Source of the DNA: Ifrita kowaldi
Lineage: Eukaryota; Chordata; Aves; Passeriformes; Cinclosomatidae
Direction of reading: 5' to 3'
DNA: 64,000 bases
NCBI GenBank assembly: GCA_013398055.1
Contig: VZRS01001510.1
Coordinates: 349,656 to 413,655, forward strand
Shown: piece after piece, positions 25,445 through 40,400 of the stretch
Layout: every line of letters starts with the position of its first letter
Numbering within the stretch: the first letter of the stretch is position 1
Made by a program: the position numbers and the translations under genes
The notes under the pieces: model-generated
What the model was told of the DNA's origin: nothing
Seen by the model: the letters and a program-made list of their open reading frames with translations, nothing else
The model's database searches: none

Positions 25445-28400
25445 CTAAAAGATACGTGGTGAAGAAAAACAAATTTCAACAATTTAGACAGACAATTACA
25501 TTTCCCTTAAGAGTAACACAGAATTCACTTAATAGTAAACCTATATTAATTATGTCACTATTTTAGCTCTGGCACCGTATTAGTATAGCTCATTATTTGA
25601 GCAATGGAAACATATACGGGTCCTTTTTCTGCAAATACAAATTATGACACCATAGGAAAGCACATAGCTACATTATAGACTACACACACGTACATTCATG
25701 TTTGCTAACATTAAAATGAGCTTTGGGTATGGATACAAGCACAGAGCCTTCTTAGAATTACCCTCATATTTAATAAGTAACAACAGATTAAACTGCACAA
25801 AACAGATCAGATCTAAACCATATGACTTTCTTTCAGATTGTTTCATTCCAATGGGAAAGACAGTTATCACTTGTCCTTAATACTCTCATTCTAATGTCAA
25901 AAAAAAAAAGCCAAGAAGCAGGAAAGGAGTATTTAATTGCCATTCACTTTTTTAATATTTAGAATGTGGGAGAATGTGGCAGGAGTCCTAGATTTTGTTT
26001 TCAGCTCTGTCGCTGTTCATAGATAGGTATATCAGTACATTTCCTCTAGGGCCAGATGTGTTAGCACCTCTCTCTCAGAAGTTCCCCAAATTTTAATGAA
26101 TAGTATGGCTTTGCATAAGTAAGTGATAGTTAGTCAGTTCCTGGTGGGTGGATAGAACACAAAATTAAGAAGGGGTTTAAAATTACAAGTGAAAAATGAA
26201 ATTTCTGGGAAACCCATTTTGAAGTATGTGCTACTTCAGGCCTTTGACAAAATGTTCCCATTAGTTCAGCATCTAGGTCAGCAAGGTTAAAGTGGATCAA
26301 TTTTTGTTTTGATATCCCTCTTTCCTTTGATTTGGTAGTTAAAAAACATACCTGGAGCGAAAAATATTTTTATTACCTTTTTTTTACAGGCTATGAACCA
26401 TCTTATAATGTCCATGAACCTAAACTCGAACTTTAATATGGACTTCATAGCTCAATCTTGTATTTCACATCTCAAATCCCAGAATTCACACAAATATAAA
26501 GTGATTTTATTGCCCTGTTTTTATACAGTCTGTGTGATAGATAACCTTATAATGAACTTAACAGCTTTATTATACACCAAAATTTGCTATTTTTTTCAGG
26601 TCAGCTAAAGAATAAGAGGATTGTGTTTCCTAGCTGCACACTAGGGCTAAAGTATGATAAGCTGCTAGGGGAATACGTGACGTCCAAAAGTTCAGATTCC
26701 CCCTCCTTGCCTCAAAAGAATGTAAAGCAGTTATTAACAATTTGAGATTACACAAGAGTTGGGAGGGGTTTTTTTAAACTTTGGTAAAAATATTGTACAT
26801 AACATAGATAATGCTGATCACACATGCCTTCTGCTTACACTGTCAACTGAAACCATTCCTTCACAAAAGAAAAAAAAAAAACAACCAAAAAAACCCCACC
26901 CCCACCCTGTAAGTCCAAAACAAACCAGTCTAGAGTTTGGATACTTCATTTTCTAAACATTTTCAAATGCATACTCAAACTTTAACACAGAGCAATCTCA
27001 ATCTATACTCATTTTAGATCCAATGTCTGCATCCCACACATCAATGGCATTGATGGCCTCAAGGAAAAAAACCCCAACAAACCAAAAGTAGATGCAAAAT
27101 TCTTTGTTCACCTTTAAAACAGTGACACTGAAGGCTTGTAGTACAGTAAGGTGGTATCCACTCTAATTCTAGACTGCATCAGGGCCAAAACTGTGCCCAG
27201 CAACATTCAGGGACCCCAGGAGATGCCTCTAGTGCCAACAGCATCTCTGTCACATTCTACAGTGCTGCATGCTGGGGGTTGCCCATAGTAAGTCAGACAC
27301 GTGGCAGTGTTGGAGTTTTAACAGGATCCTTGAACATGAGACTGCAGGTTTCTCACATCAGATAAGCTAATAAATTCTCTCAGTAAGAGATGGGGATTTT
27401 TAAAGAGCCAGTAAGAACTCCATAAAAGGGCAAGCACAGAAACAAAAATTTGACCTTTTGACATTATCCCCAAATAAGTCAAATTTGGTACAGATTATGT
27501 TCTCCTCACACTTCCACCAAAATCTCCTCACGCTGCCACCTTTGGTTCTGTATTTTGATACTTTTGGTTTTTAACTCAATCATTCTGTAGTTTTTGTGGT
27601 TGGGCTGGGTTTTTTTCATTTCTGAGACAGACAAACTATTGAAAAGATGACCACTTTATCCTTGTGATTTTAACAACTTCAACTGCACTAACAAAAATGC
27701 GTAAGTAATTATTTCATAATTACATTAGATACTAATCTCATACTTTTGTGTCCAGAAACCATTCTGAAATGGAAAGATCTGATGAACTATGATGACAAAT
27801 TTAAAATGGGAAGAATAAAATCACATGCATAGCTAACTGATTTAGCAGCTGATGCATTTACAGAAACGTTACTTGGGAGTTTTTCATTAAAAATACTCAC
27901 TCAATTCCACGGAAGCAGTATTTTCTTCTAAACTGAAAAACACTTCGAACCACTTTTTCTACAAGCTCAAATGGCTGCTCTATCTTTGGTTGCACCAATG
28001 GAGTGAAATGCACCACAGCCACATCCACCTATATGGAAAAGAAAGATAAATTTGAGTAGACATCTTCCTCTGAGACATGTTACTTCTAAGTTACCTGGCT
28101 TCAGCAAACAGGCACAATATAGGAAGGCATTACCACAGCAGGTAACCCAGCTGTGCAGTGACTGATGTCATGGTATGGAATATGAAGATTTGCCTTAGCT
28201 TTCAAGACCCTACAGAATTTTAGTCTTAGTTATCTACATATTTCCAATTAGTTCACATGCCATTAGTACTCGGTACTTTTTACCCCCATGGCACTTTGTC
28301 CATTTAGAGCAACTTCCATGTAATCTGTAAAGTAATTAGCACTTCTGTCTTCAGATCCTTCCACAAGATAATTCTGACATAATACACAAATTAGACAATA

Positions 28401-31400
28401 TTTGATACACAGGCTGAAGGGCAGCTGTAGAAAATTGGTATTATAATTAGAAATCAAACCCATTCCCTATATGTTTTCTGTTGCTCCAGGGCTTTTCTAA
28501 ACTGTAAGCCAAGGAATTGCTTTTTGAAGTATTAAGATTTCTGGTCGATTTAAAGGAATGGTAGGTAGAAATAAGGGCACTCAGTTTAAGTGACCGCACA
28601 ACTCTGTATTTACACTGTGTATCACAGTTCATCCAAAATGATGTTTGAATGATTCCACAAAGATAAGCTTGTGGAATAAGCTTTATATAAGAATATAAAA
28701 GATATTCTTTTATAGTTCTCAAATCAGACTGGTTCACAGAACAGTCACTTGCCCCGTGTCCGAAAAGAGAATGAAATAATATGTACATTTTATGTTTTTT
28801 ATAAGTATATATATATGTCATGCAATTATAGAGACACCGTATTATATAGAAACTTCCTGAATTCAGACTTCTGTATTAAAAATTACAAGATGGACTTAAA
28901 CTCCAGTTCTGCACAACAATGAATAAAGCAGTTGATCTTCCAAACTAGGTATTAACAACAATAAAAAGGAAAAATTTCTGTGGAGAAGCACATTGAAAAT
29001 TTGTCCAATGTGTACAAGTACTGGTACTGAATGATTAAAAATTTCTAAGTGCCAGATTTTAAAAAATATTTAGTCTCTTATTAAAAAGTGTCTGCTAATA
29101 TGATAGGCAATCACTGAATTTTTTTAAAATATATGACAGTCAATATTGGCTCACAGACATCACATGTGCTAGTTCTGACAGAAATAAGAGACACAAACAG
29201 ACCAAAGAACAGCTGCTGCTCGAAGCACACTCAGTGTACCAATTGTTCAAGATAACCCAGAGCATAAGAGTACTTAAAAAAAAAAGGTTTTTCCTACTGC
29301 TTCAACCAAAACTGCTCACAGCAACCTCTGATGTGGACATGCTCTGACACAAAGGTACCATCTATCCATTTTGTTCTTTCTGTGGGAACAGCTCAGCTGT
29401 CAAGTCCATCTATCCAGTACAAATGCTTCTACAACACAAATTACTGTATTTCAAATGAATCATAAAATCCAAACAAAGTAAGTTTTTCATGCAGACAGAA
29501 CTTACAAAGCTGAGCAAAAATACTGGCTAGACAAAGGAAAGAAAATACCAATTAATGGTGCTGATGAAAAAAAAAACCCACAGCAAGTTTCGAGTGTTAG
29601 CACTACTGATGCCAAGTATGTATTACTGGAGTGTTTTTCTCTAGTTGTCCACCTTCTCTGAAAGCTAGTTAAAAATACGACAGAAAAAACCCCTTAATAT
29701 TACTAAAATGTGAAGCACAAGAACTTATTTAAAAATCAGGTGACAAAAAAAACTTGACACATGGAATCTGCAGTGAAACACACGTAAGTTATTTCCCAAA
29801 GCAGATTTTTAATTTTTCAAGCATTCAGAGCTTCTGCCTTTGCCACAGGTTGCTCCTGTCAGGAAGACCACAGGGATATAGAAAAAACTTGTGTTCACAC
29901 TGAGTATAAGGAAAGTTAATCTTTTTGAACAGAGCAAATACTTCTCATGGCCAATCAGCTCGTTGTACAGAAATACTAAGGGCACATGCATATGTTTATC
30001 TATATTTTGGTCAGGAAATAAAGCAAGGTATTGTCCATGTGGCATCACCTAGTCACCTCAATTTTGCAGGAATGCTCCTAAGTGAAAAATGAGGGCTCTT
30101 TGGGAGTTAGAGCCGCATCTTTAACGACAATTTCTGAAGGAAAAGAGAACATAATCTAGATGCAGTGTACAGCTTCAGAGCCAAACAGCTCAATTTGCAA
30201 TCTCAAGGCCAGTGGGCAATAATTTCTGCTTCTGAAACAAAACACAACACTCCTCAGTTCCATTATAGATGCTGTTTTCTTTGGACCCCGGGAAAGCTGC
30301 TTGGTTACTATAGCAACAGATACAGGGGAAAGCTTTTCACTTGTAGTTGGCCACTCCTTTAAAACTATACATGCTATTTTCCCTATACCTTTTAATATGC
30401 ACCAAATAGAGAGTAAAATTATGAAAGCCAATAGAGTACACAAGAGCACTTCAAATACACAAGTTGATTTCATGATAATTTTACTAGTAACACTTTTCAC
30501 CCCACCAAGTATGTTAGAAATATTTACAAAATAACACTCAAGTCTTACAAAATAATGAATATGAAAATTATTCAACTGATACACCCCAAACTGTCACTAG
30601 TACAGCAATTATTCACCCTTTACTGTTTTAGGATATCTGTACAATGAAGGTTTATGTTCTGGTAGGGCAGAAAGAACACAACAGAATACAATTTAATTCA
30701 CAAAGTCTGCAGCCTTGCTAATGAAATCAACACTCTAAATCAGAATAAGCTTAAGTGAGACAATTTTTACTAATTGTTGACAATAAAGGTCTCATAATGG
30801 GCAGTACATGTACCTTGCAACAGGGCTGTATTAAAAACAAACCCACATAACCTTTCCTCAAGCTGTAATTTACCCACAGGGAACTGAAACCTAAGCAGAA
30901 CATATTACAACTTCATTAAAACAGACTGCTTGAAATCCTACTGAGATAGTTCTAAGCCAGCCCTTTCACAATCCAAGTGTTCAGTAGCATTTTATCTACT
31001 GAGTAGTTTGTCTCCTACAAACGTTAGGTCTAACACCAGATTTGTGCATCTCATAGCAATCTTGTTCTGATGAGAGTTTACTTTTGGCTCACTTCCAGCA
31101 GAAAGTAACTATGTCTCTACACTAGTAGAAATAATCTCTGTGTAACAACAGCTCTGCAGTAACTCCATTCACACCAGGCTCACAAACAGAACCGCAGGAG
31201 ACCAGAAGCCAGGTACAGAACCTATGGGCATATCACTGCTGCAATGAGTAAGACCTCTCTCCCAGCTTCTTGTTTTCCCACACCAACTTGTTAAGGCCAC
31301 TTCTCCGATGTCCCTTATCAGTGGCTTTATTCCCTTATTCTTTTACACAGCCTCATACAAAGGTAACAAGTTTTAGGATAACCTATGGAAAGCTAAAGGT

Positions 31401-34400
31401 ATCAGGAACAGATAAGCAAAGCCTGCAGTTGAATAGAAGTGTCCTGCTGTTCCAATTACAAATTAAAATAAATTGCACAGTTCTTTTCTAGGAAATTTAA
31501 ACTCTTAATAAGATTATCTGTGATGAAAAAACCAACAACTGACAAACAACAAAACTCTCTGGCTCTCAGTGCAACTTAAATGATTCCCCCACCAGTCCCT
31601 AACTCTACAGTTTCTGGATTCTCAAGATTTTACTCCATTTAATCACTGCTCACACTTTCCATCATAGAACCTGGGTATCATTATGTATTTAGGACTAAGG
31701 GCCTCCGTCTGTTTTATTCCATAATCTCTTTGCTTTCCCTTACCGAGTGTTTTTCAAACAAAACTCATTAAACAAAGTACTCCTTTATTCTCGGGTAGAT
31801 GGAACTAAGAGCGAGAACAAACAGCAGTAATGCACTTGCTGTGGAGAACAGAAAAAAAACAACATTCCAAGAAATTTTGTTAATACATGCCAATGCAGTT
31901 TTATATGAGAAGGGACAGTTCCATTCAAGAGAAACTGCATTTTCCAGGATATCTACAGTGAAGAAAACATCTCAGACCTCACATCCAGCAGTAAGTCCTA
32001 CACAAACAGGAATGAATCATAACTGTATTTTTAATTACAACTGTAGAGCTTATACTTGAATTTATCATGCCTTTAACTTGGTTCATCCCATTAAATGTAA
32101 TGTATGGCTACCATTTGGAGTGCTTTGTGTTTACGCTTGCATGTTTGTGTATACTGACGTTTTAAAAAGGAAGCAGTGAAAAAGGCTGATTCGGAATACT
32201 AATTAGCTATTTCAGAATATGAATGAGTTTTTTGAATAAGTTTTGAGCTATCCAGACCTGTCGGTTCCTTCTGTAAAAGGAAGTTAAGCCATCTTGCCCA
32301 TGGGCCTGTACAGCAAATGATATGTATTTGCCAGAACATCTCTTCGCAGCCTGAACAAACTGAAGGGATTTGGAAATAGGCAGGTCTTTGAAATAAGATT
32401 TTAACAACGAGTAGCTGAACTTCAAGCATTTTTAATATATATATGCTGGACAGAATTAGCACATCCTTGAACAATTACCTGAAATAAATGCAATATAAAA
32501 AGATTAGAGTATAAATATATAAATTATATAATAATATATAGAGAATATAGAGAATTATACTACATATTATTATAGAGGATAACAGTATTATAGAGGATAA
32601 ATATATTAATTAGTTCAGAAATGCCACTAAAGACTGATAGAATACATATTGATCAAACTTTGTTATCTTATGTCTAATGAACTGAAACAAGAGTACAATG
32701 CTACCGATATTTTGTATTTCACTTATTTCAATTTTATTGTTTACTATTATGGTTTTTCAAAAAAGTTCTAATGCTGAAGACCAATTTTAATATCATTGTT
32801 CATATTTAGAGAGAAAGTCTGGATCATGCTTTCTAAGACAGAAGTCTGCCCTTTGTCTACCCCTGACAAAACCAGCCCCATGCAAAAGGCAAGGCAGGGT
32901 ACCACTTTCGATTCCTCCTCTCAGAGGTTTCAAACCCCTGTTCAGCACCTGCAATCCCAACAGTCCAGCTGATGCAACAGTAACAGTTCTGTCTTCCCAG
33001 CTGCACAGATGTCATACTGCCTAAAATGTTCTCATCTCTCAAATGAAATTGGACTTTTTGTACAAGAACAGCAAGGAGCTTTTTTATGACTTTTTTAAAC
33101 TGCCACTTCATGGCAACTTTGCAAATTATTTCAGACAGGTGACTGATTCAAAAAAGGCACTTCCACAAATGAGTTGTTTCATACCAGTATTAAAAACATA
33201 TTGTTTTAGAGACAGAAGCAGGTCATATTCACTCTTATGACTTGCTAAATACTACTGCTCTAAGTCAAGGAACTGAAATCACTGAAAATAAAAAGCTGAT
33301 AAGTTTAAATAAAAATGAAATAAAATAAAATACTGATTTAGAAAAGTCACACGTGACTAATTGTGAAAATACTGCAAAAATTTTCCATTTTACTCCATTT
33401 TATTCTCCTCCAAAACCAAGATATTTTGTAACATTTATTAAAAAGATGAACAGGTAATATTTAAAAAACAGAAATAGGGGGTTACCTTTAACCATACTTT
33501 AAATAAGAGATAGTGTAACAGTACTCATAAAATAGTCAACAGGAGCTGGCTACAGCTATCAACACACTTAAACAAGGTACTTGAAGAGTACAATATATTT
33601 TCTACCACAGTGTTTTCCTACCACAATGACTTCTAATCTGCAAGTTTCTAGTGTTCCATTTACAACATATATTTATCTAGTAAGCCTGCAATCTGTGTGC
33701 TATTACCAAAACCAACTGCAGTAAAATAAGTTTTGCTTGATGGCTTGCAATCATGTATGAAAGGGCAGCAGCTCCATTTTACAAGCAATTCTAAAGCACT
33801 GTCCATTTGCCATCATTTCTGTTCAAGTACCTTGCATACAGCAGCTCAGCTGCTGCAGGGTCATATTCAGATACTCATTCAGATAGCTCTAATTTTAAAT
33901 GCAAGCTTTTTTTTGTTTGCTGATTTCTTTTCCTTTCCCCCTCGCACTTCTCCTCCCCCCCTTTCCTCCCTGTTACACAGACGGCCACAGCTTGGCTACA
34001 AAGCTCCCAGTTACTCATTTCCACGAGAGAAAAGGCACAGAAAAGGTGACAGAAGATAACCATCATGGCATCAGCAAGCCTGCAGTTCTTTGCTTTTATT
34101 CTGGCTTTGTTTGGTGTTTTTGGAGATATCGCAGCCACCTTGCTACCAAACTGGAAGGTAAATGCAGACGTTGGCTCAAATATCATAACAGCAATAACAC
34201 AGATGCAAGGACTTTGGATGGACTGCACGTGGTACAGCACTGGGATGTTCAGCTGTACCCTGAAATACTCCATTCTCTCTCTCCCTGTCTACATCCAGGC
34301 TGCACGGACCACCATGGTACTGTCGTGTATCCTATCAGCCTTTGGGATCTGCATCACCACAGTCGGAATGAAATGCACAAAACTGGGAGGGGACACTGAC

Positions 34401-37400
34401 AGCAAAAATCATGCTTGTTTTGCTGGAGGAGTCTGCTTCATTCTTGCAGGAATCTTTGGATTAGTACCGACATGCTGGTACACAAGAGAAATTATTTCAA
34501 ATTTTCTGGACCAGACCATTCCAGAGAGTAGTAAACACGAACCAGGAGGAGCAGTTTATACAGGATTCATCTCAGCAGGGTTTCTGCTTATCGCAGGTGT
34601 GATCTTCTGCTCTTCCTGTTTTAAAAGGCAGCAAGGAGCATGGATTTACCCTCCAAAGCAGCACCATTTCCCATCCACAGAGCAGGAGAGCAATGCAGGT
34701 TACAACCTGAAGGACTATGTATAAGTAGTTATTTCTATCCATTGAAGTATTTCTATCCATTCAAGGGGGGGGGTTGTGTGTTAAGTGTAGTTTGACTATT
34801 TCAAAGAATGTATAACATAGCACTTAACTTTTCCTGTATCTGGGTTGAAGTTATATTCATGCAAGGCATTTAATTTATAGGGGCATCCACGAAAACGAGA
34901 AATGTAGGAAAAGACACTTGTCTGCTACAAGAGTAATTAATTTTGTTGATTTTTAAAACCCTTCTTTCTGACTTCCCAAGTAACACTTATTGAAGAAGGA
35001 GGAACTATTTTAAAAACATAACTGACTGTACAATTCATGTATTGATGTCTTGTTACAGCAGAGATGATTAAAAACTAACTGCTTTCTGTTTAATGAATTA
35101 GACTTTCAATAACGTGTAACATTTTAGAGTGTATTTTACATTTTTAACTTGATTTTAATTACAATGCAAAGTAAAAAACCCAAAAACTACTTGTCCAAGA
35201 AGCCCAGTTCAAAGGTTTTTAAAAAGCAGACATATCTGCCTTTCATTTTCAATTCTAAATTGCCTTGGTAACTAGATTTTGTAAAAAAAAAACACAAAGG
35301 AAAAAATACAAACACAAAAAAATCAACCAACCAAAACAAATCCACAACAAAAGCTCAAGGCTCCAAACCTTAGCTGCACTGTATACTCTGCATATCAGGC
35401 TGAAGGATCAGCAGCACCATTCAGCTCTTGCCAAACACAGCTCTCCTGCCCCAAACTGCCACCTGCTGTGGGTTTCATTTATTATTGTTAAAGGAAAGCG
35501 TGCTGGACATTCACCAACTGCTACTAATCTATCACTACACAGTGAATGCTAGATATGAGGAGCAGTACAACAAGAGAAATGTAACCATAACTGTGAAAAC
35601 ACCTGCAAACAGTAACAAACAGGATAAAAACTAAATTATCTGTGTTCAAGAAACATCTGCAAACATTCTAGCTTACACTTGCTAAAAGTAGCTATGAACA
35701 GCTCAAATAACACAGCAACCACTTATTGTCTTCTACATTTCTGACCTTCTAAAAGAACCTTTTAATTCCTTTTAGTTATTCTTGTAGGGTCTGTTTCAGG
35801 CCCACTCCCAGGTATTCTATTACTGTAAAATCTACTATACAACAGTGAGAGAGACAGCTTTTTTTTTAACTGCCTTATTTTGAATAATTACCTTAAATCC
35901 TTTAACCTTTTCTTTCACCACACAGATTTTGTTTTGTATTGGTCATTGGCAAAGTATTCTACCTAAATACCTCCTTAAATGAGAACCAAACCAATGAATG
36001 AAAAGGGGTATTATACAGGCCTTTAAATTTGGGAATATAATGCTGGAAGAGCCTTTCAATAAAATCAACTGCTATTTATTCTTCATATTTATATACAACT
36101 TTCGTTTCCCATGGTACTAGTCTGAAATTTGCTAAACACTGTAAAAGAGCCCAAACATTACGTTTGGTGTGTTGGAAAAAGATGATCTGTTAAAGCATTT
36201 GGGAAAGGGGACTGTTTTAGGCACTTAATATGTAAGAAGTCTTTATTCATAGAGAGTCCTCATTCTTCACACACAGAATGACATTACATCTTGCTTTTAT
36301 TCTACTGTTACATAGCTCTTTTGAGTTTCTCATGTTTTAATCAAGCAGCTTGTTTTGTACTATCAGCAGTTATTGGGTATTGCAGAGACTTCACTATGAC
36401 CAAAAAGCTGATTTCTTTTTTCCTAGACGCAATGTTGTGTAGCACCACTCCATTAACCAAGAGTCTTTCATGTCTCAACACTCATAGAAATGTTGAAATA
36501 ATATTCATGCATCAAGCAAACGAAGTAAACAACTCCTTCTCACAACCATGCATCTCCACCTTTAGAAAGAGGTTTGACACAACACTAAGCCATGATCACT
36601 GCCATGTATAGGAAATAAATCTGTTTGCAAAAATTATAACCAAGAGGCATTTTTACAGGAGGGCATAAGAAAAAGGTAATAATGGCATAGCATGAGCAAA
36701 ACAAAATGTTCATTGGTTACATATGCTGCAAATTTTCTTTCCTGAAACTTCATAAAAAGGTATCTGTACTTTGTATAGCTATGAAACAAAAATCAAGCAC
36801 TGAGCCATTTCATTCACAGTACACTGCAAGAGCTCTTCAAGAAAACAGATTCTATGAGAAACAGTAACATCTAAAACCACATCAGTCTACAGCTAAAAGA
36901 ACAAGGACAAAACAGAAGATCAGTCTACAACAGGAGTTCAGAGGAAACAAAATATAGAGAAAACAGGTGCCAGTTCTGGCTGAAAAAATTGTACTTTCTG
37001 CTTATGCAATATAAGTAATACTTGTTTTAACTCAAAAAAATATATTAAATAAAAATATGCCTGCCTTTAGTTATACTGCTTTTTTTATTCAACAGAGCAC
37101 CAACTGACTCTAGGACATGCTTATACTAAGATATTATTTCCAACTTTGTGTATTACCTCTCTCTTGGTCAACTATGGCCGTTTCAGTACAGGAAAATGGA
37201 AATATCAGTTATAGCTTTCCAATTCTGGGACACAGTCTGCACCAGACTTTTGACTATACTAGCTCTACTAGTACTCAAATTGTACCCACCATTGAGAAAT
37301 CACTATCATAAAACTGGAGTTTTAGCCTTACTTAAAATTATTTCACATATTTGACAGTGAGATGGCACCCTGAAATTATTTTCCATTCAGCTAGGAGACA

Positions 37401-40400
37401 GGGAAAAAAATCCTAGGCCAAAACCTCAAAGCAAAAAATAAGATTTCTTAAGCATTGTCTTTTTTTTTCACAACAGAGTGCTGTCACAACTAGCAATTCA
37501 ACATGTTTGAACAGTTACTTGCTCAAAAAATACTAACAGAATTTTAAATTATCGTCAAAATATGCCCATATAGAGGCCTTAATATTCACAGAGATAGACA
37601 AGAAAATAACCTTCCGCAGGTTCTCAAGAGATATGCCAGAAAAGTAAAAAGGACCAAGAGGGAGATTCTGATAAATGGGAAGGGAGATGTATTGAGGAGC
37701 TGAACCAACCAGTTTAAGAGGGACTTTCAGAAGCTGACAAGTTCATTTCTGAAACAGAACAGCAGTTTGATAGGACAAGGGGTAATGGCTTTAAACTCCA
37801 AGAGGATTGATTTAAATTAGATATAAAGAAGAAGTTTTTTTCAATGAGACTGGTAAAAAGCTAACATGTTGCCCAGAGAGATGGTGGATGCTCCATCCCT
37901 GGAAACATTCAAGATCAGATTGGACAGAGCTGTGAGCAACCTGACCTAGTTGAAGATGTTCCTGCTCATTGCATGGAAATGAGACTAGATGACCTTCCTG
38001 CCAACCCAAATACTTCTATGATCCTATGATTTGCACATGAATTCAGGGACACAGACTTCACTTACAGTCAGGCACAGATTTTTACAAAAAAATACAAACC
38101 AAAACAAAAAAAACTTCTTGTCCAAAATACGGATTAATTTCTTCATTTTTAATTCCTGTAATCATAATGGCTATTAACAAAAACCAGGGGCAGTAGATAA
38201 GAGGACAACAAAGAGACTGTTCTCTACTCACTCAAGAACATATAAAAGGGAGCAAAGATTGTTACTTTTTTAAACAATCAGTGGGATATAGGTGACAAAG
38301 CGCTGTAGCAAATAGGAGGGAGTAAAATATGCTAAAGATGACTGGGGTGAAACAAAGATTATAGATATGGTAAAATTAGAGATGTTTGACAAAGGTGACA
38401 AATGAAAAGCTTTTCTTATCACAGTCTTTCAAAAGACCCATCAAATTCTTGAGGCATAATTCCCAGACTGTTTATAAATGCAAACTGTAAAATAGCAGGC
38501 TTTCCAAAAATACTCCAATCCTAGCAGACTATCCTGCCATTAAATCCTAATCTCCCCCTCCAGAACACTAAAAGAAGTATGCTGAACTTGCAGATAGCTT
38601 TGAAGGTCAAAGCCAAGTTCTCAGGAACAAAAAAAACGAAAAAGCACTTTCTTAGAGTAAGCATGCTTCATTTATAGGAATTTCACATCACTCCTCTTTG
38701 TAATATGGAGATGTTCAAATAGAGCAGCCACCAACATTCCTTAGTCAAAATAAGATACATTGCTTGACGGATAAATTAACAAAATCCACAAATAAATACA
38801 GGAAAACCTACCTCTGGCTTTGGAACAAAGGCTTGACCTGGAATTATGAAATAGTTTTCCACAGTGCAGAGATGCTGAGCCATGATGGACAGTCGGCTAC
38901 GTTGGTTACTTCCTGGATTAGCTGTAAGTCTCTATGGGAAAATCAAAACGTACATCAGCCATACTGAATTGACAAAGTGATCAGTTATATCAAAGCTTGA
39001 TTTTCAGTATAATCAAATTTTTAAAAAAATCACCAGTTAATCATTAAAAACTCATATCAAATTGTATGCCCAGTTCAACTAAAATTTTCTTCTCCAATAT
39101 AGCAGCATTTCACTAAAATACCATGCTGATTTACAACCTCAGTCCTGCAATCAAATGCACATGAAAAGGAACTCCTAGAAATTCTGCAGAACTAAATGAG
39201 TGTCAAAAGAATTTTGTATGGACACAAGAGAAAACGAAAACTATTCTGACTGCAGGATTCAAAAACCTAACACCAGCTGACAGTATTCTCACAATCCTTT
39301 CCTTCCACTGTGTCTGTATAAAATATTTCTACTTGTTTTTCTTCTTCAAGGTGAAATATTACTACTTGTTTTTCTTCTTCAAGGTGAAACAAAGCTCCAT
39401 AAACCCATCATCGGCTAGAAACCAAAAGCTCTTCATAATTAACTGGTCTACACTTAGAATATTTGCAAGGAAGCTGGATCTACTTTACATAAAATTAGAA
39501 TGCCTAACAGTGAGAGCATTTAATACTTAAAACTCAATTTAAGTATTCTCTGATTTTCCCAAGAATTCTTTTACAAAATAGTACCCTGGACAGTTTTCCT
39601 ACACTTTTGTGACCTGGCAAGAAACACATTTTATTGTGTTTTCCTTGCACAAACAAAATTTAAACATATAAAGCATCCTGTAAAACAAGTCTCAAATTAT
39701 AGAAGTAATTTCACTAACTTACGCAAAACCAGAATTTTGATGATTCCTGTTCTTATTTACCACTGCTTCAATAAAAAATAAAAACTAAACCCCAATTTGC
39801 ATATCTGGTAATATTTGTACATCATGCAGTTTCATATGAAAAGCCTACTCACGAAATGCTGACGTGCTCATTACATCTATCCCTGAAAAATAAAAGCTAA
39901 ACCTGTTGCCGAAGTTTCACATTTTTTCAAACAACTCTTCCAAAAGGCAGTTCAGCATGGAGCAAACAAATACTTTCCAACGACTTTTTGGAAAGAATGC
40001 TCAGTGATTCTTTTTGCCTATGCCAGCATTTAAAGCTACCTTCATTGTTGTTTCAGAGGAAATTATTGTTCTCTGAAAAAAACCCAGACTGCAAAGTCTA
40101 ACAATGCAATCAGACACGCACTTCCTTAACCTCTGCAGTGAAAATGAAACTGACCTAATGGCAACACTTGGAGCAACACGTCCAATGCCAATTCAAACAA
40201 ACCTACCTTTACTTCTCCCAGAAACCATCTAGCAAGTCTCAGGCAGTAAGTTCCTGCTTCTCAGTTACAGAAGGGATAACTTAACATGTGGATAGTACCA
40301 TCTTAAACCACTTCAACTAAAGCAGCAGGAACATACCTGTGTATGGCACCCATACACAGACCAGCCAGTCAAACCCCCTGCCATGGGCAGGAACATCTGC

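Larger units (their letters stand above)
34774..38811. other. TFB1M intron 5, part 5' of CLDN20 on the gene strand
   Basis: Contains the CLDN20 3' UTR and a CR1 fragment (37770-38033). Nothing else recognised. Confidence 0.6.

Noticed and set aside
33899..34399. A 166-codon + strand frame overlapping CLDN20
   Set aside because: It is a shadow of the CLDN20 frame and its pyrimidine-rich leader.
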